Of a stretch of 64,000 nucleotides of DNA, positions 63,083-64,000 are shown in pieces. This stretch comes from Paralithodes platypus (Eukaryota; Arthropoda; Malacostraca; Decapoda; Lithodidae). Location: contig CM064519.1 in the NCBI GenBank assembly GCA_032716605.1, forward strand, positions 24,576,191-24,640,190, given 5' to 3'. The notes beneath the pieces are model-generated. The model saw nothing but the letters and a program-made list of their open reading frames with translations, searched no databases and was not told the DNA's origin. How positions within the stretch are numbered: the stretch's first letter is position 1; each line of letters starts with the position of its first letter. The position numbers and the translations under genes were made by a program.

Positions 63083-63415
63083 AGGGGGATATGTCCAGTA
63101 AGAGAGTGAGAATGAAAACAGAGCGATGGGTAGGTGAGGAGCAGGGTGGGTTTAGGAAGGGAAGAGACTAGACTAGATCTTCTTGAGATATGTTGTAGAC
63201 AATTTTCAGGAGAAGGGAAAGGAGTTATATGCTGCCTTCATGGACTTGGAGAAAGCCTATTAATATTACAGAGTAAATAGAAAAGATTTGTGGAATATAT
63301 TGAGAATATTCAGAGTAGTTGGTAAGTTGCTGACTTACAGATGCATGGAGAACATTCATTCATGGCCACCCCCTCGAGGATTTGGGCGTCTGGCAATTGA
63401 TAGATAGCTAGATCT
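63083..63415 (+). mobile_element. F-family deletion derivative F4
   Basis: Reverse transcriptase segment (GAGCAGGGTGGGTTTAGGAA; AAFMDLEKAY) to about 63330, then directly the 3' end (CATTCATGGCCACCCCCTCG to GGCAATTGATAGATAG). About 800 bp of the middle are missing. It is decayed. Confidence 0.75.
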
Positions 63416-63430
63416 TTGAATTTATTATAA

Positions 63431-63663
63431 TGTAAAACTTGCAAAATAAACAAACCAAAACTGGGACGATACAAGATAAACGCAAAGGAACTAATCAAAA
63501 TCGCTATGTGGAAATAACGCTTAATAAAATAAAATTTGAAATAAAAGAACACAATCCACCACATAGGGTGTACATGCGCAAGTTAATCTGGTTCCCAAGC
63601 AAACTAATTGCACATATAACAATGCACTATTGTCTTGTTCAAGGAATTAGTCAGTTTGGGAAG
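63431..63663 (-). repeat. unclassified interspersed repeat U, copy 2
   Basis: Inverse of 3350-3614 with about 85% matching bases by eye (TGTAAAACTTGCAAA, CAAACCAAAACTGGGACRA, AACACAATCCACCACATAGG, AAGGAATTAGTC). It lies next to the GATA tail of F4. 63664-63786 is AT-rich and unclassified. Confidence 0.7.
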
Positions 63664-63786
63664 TTTTATAAGAAATTATCTTCCTAAAGTAATCTATCAT
63701 TTGTCTAGATTCTTATTATAATAAAAATAACTAAAAAAAATACAATTAAATATTGCCAGAAAACCTCTTTTATAATAAAAGTTTAA

Positions 63787-64000
63787 TAATAAACATATTA
63801 AAGGGCAAGGGGGATTCATTAGATAGGGGAAATTATAGAGGCCTGAAAATGCCTGACCATATCATGAAAGTCTGTAGAGAGTCTTTGAAGGTATGATCAG
63901 GGAAAGCAATTCTATCGACGATATGAAGCTCGGTTTTATGTCAGGACATGGTACAATCGATGCTATCTTCATAGTCAGGCAGCTGCAGGAAATATATTTA
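63787..64000 (+). mobile_element. E-family RTE LINE fragment E2 (runs off the window)
   Basis: Matches 11640-11840 of E1: AAATTATAGAGGCCTGAAAA, TGACCATATCATGAAAGTCT, GAAGCTCGGTTTTATGTCAG. It encodes the start of the reverse transcriptase palm with several stops. The end lies outside the window. Confidence 0.8.

Noticed and set aside
1..64000. CRISPR array, operon or phage-like island
   Set aside because: Direct repeats are transposon copies or satellite-like arrays with no regular short spacers. Intron-bearing animal gene structure and LINE content rule out a prokaryotic source.

Overview
The window is a piece of an animal genome, from an invertebrate and most likely an arthropod. A decapod crustacean is my guess from the repeat style, but the sequence does not prove it. 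The only host gene I can support is crooked neck (crn/CRNKL1), a HAT-repeat pre-mRNA splicing factor, on the + strand. Three coding exons are visible: 2098-2348, 59380-59467 and 62686-62805. They splice in phase with good AG/GT borders. The gene starts before the window and continues after it. The intron between the first two exons is 57,031 bp and almost every kilobase of it is transposon. The next intron (3.2 kb) is almost filled by one antisense CR1-type retrotransposon.

Layout. 1-2097: MITE and SINE debris, then AT-rich upstream intron holding a 24-bp perfect palindrome and a decayed copy of the start of the crn exon. 2349-5500: small fragments of an RTE-type LINE (family F), a (CAA)n-tailed element (family S) and an unclassified repeat (U). 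5500-9764: CR1-type LINE A1, nearly complete. 9912-43488: one RTE-type LINE (E1) opened by a chain of nested insertions. E1 holds D1, D1 holds a 7.5-kb I-group LINE (13171-42379), and the I element is cut into eight pieces by two piggyBac MITEs, CR1 elements B1, B3 and C1, an L2-like LINE and an intact-looking piggyBac (pB1). B1 in turn contains D2, a Tigger-like DNA transposon (itself holding a MITE), another MITE and a LINE fragment. Counting from the intron, the deepest element sits at level six. 43941-55535: LINE F2, opened by a second piggyBac (pB2), which contains S elements, a rearranged LINE F1 and a tRNA-derived SINE. 55536-59379: smaller fragments and two related MITEs. 62806-64000: F and E family debris.

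The nesting is supported by target-site duplications (TTAA for every piggyBac-type unit; 13 bp for the I element; 8-10 bp for D, F, S and L units) and by reading frames that continue across the insertions. This gives a relative order of arrival without any external data.

Points of most interest: (1) the ORF1 of the I element carries a tandemly duplicated cysteine/histidine module that I do not recognise; (2) CR1 copy C1 begins with the 5' part of U4 snRNA; (3) both piggyBac elements carry a roughly 180-bp tandem array at the same place, just beyond the transposase gene; (4) pB1 encodes an uninterrupted 956-residue transposase with a long extra N-terminal region; (5) short elements share 3' ends with LINEs in the same window (D with F, S with L), which suggests dependence on their machinery. 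I found no CRISPR array, prokaryotic operon or functional tRNA/rRNA gene.
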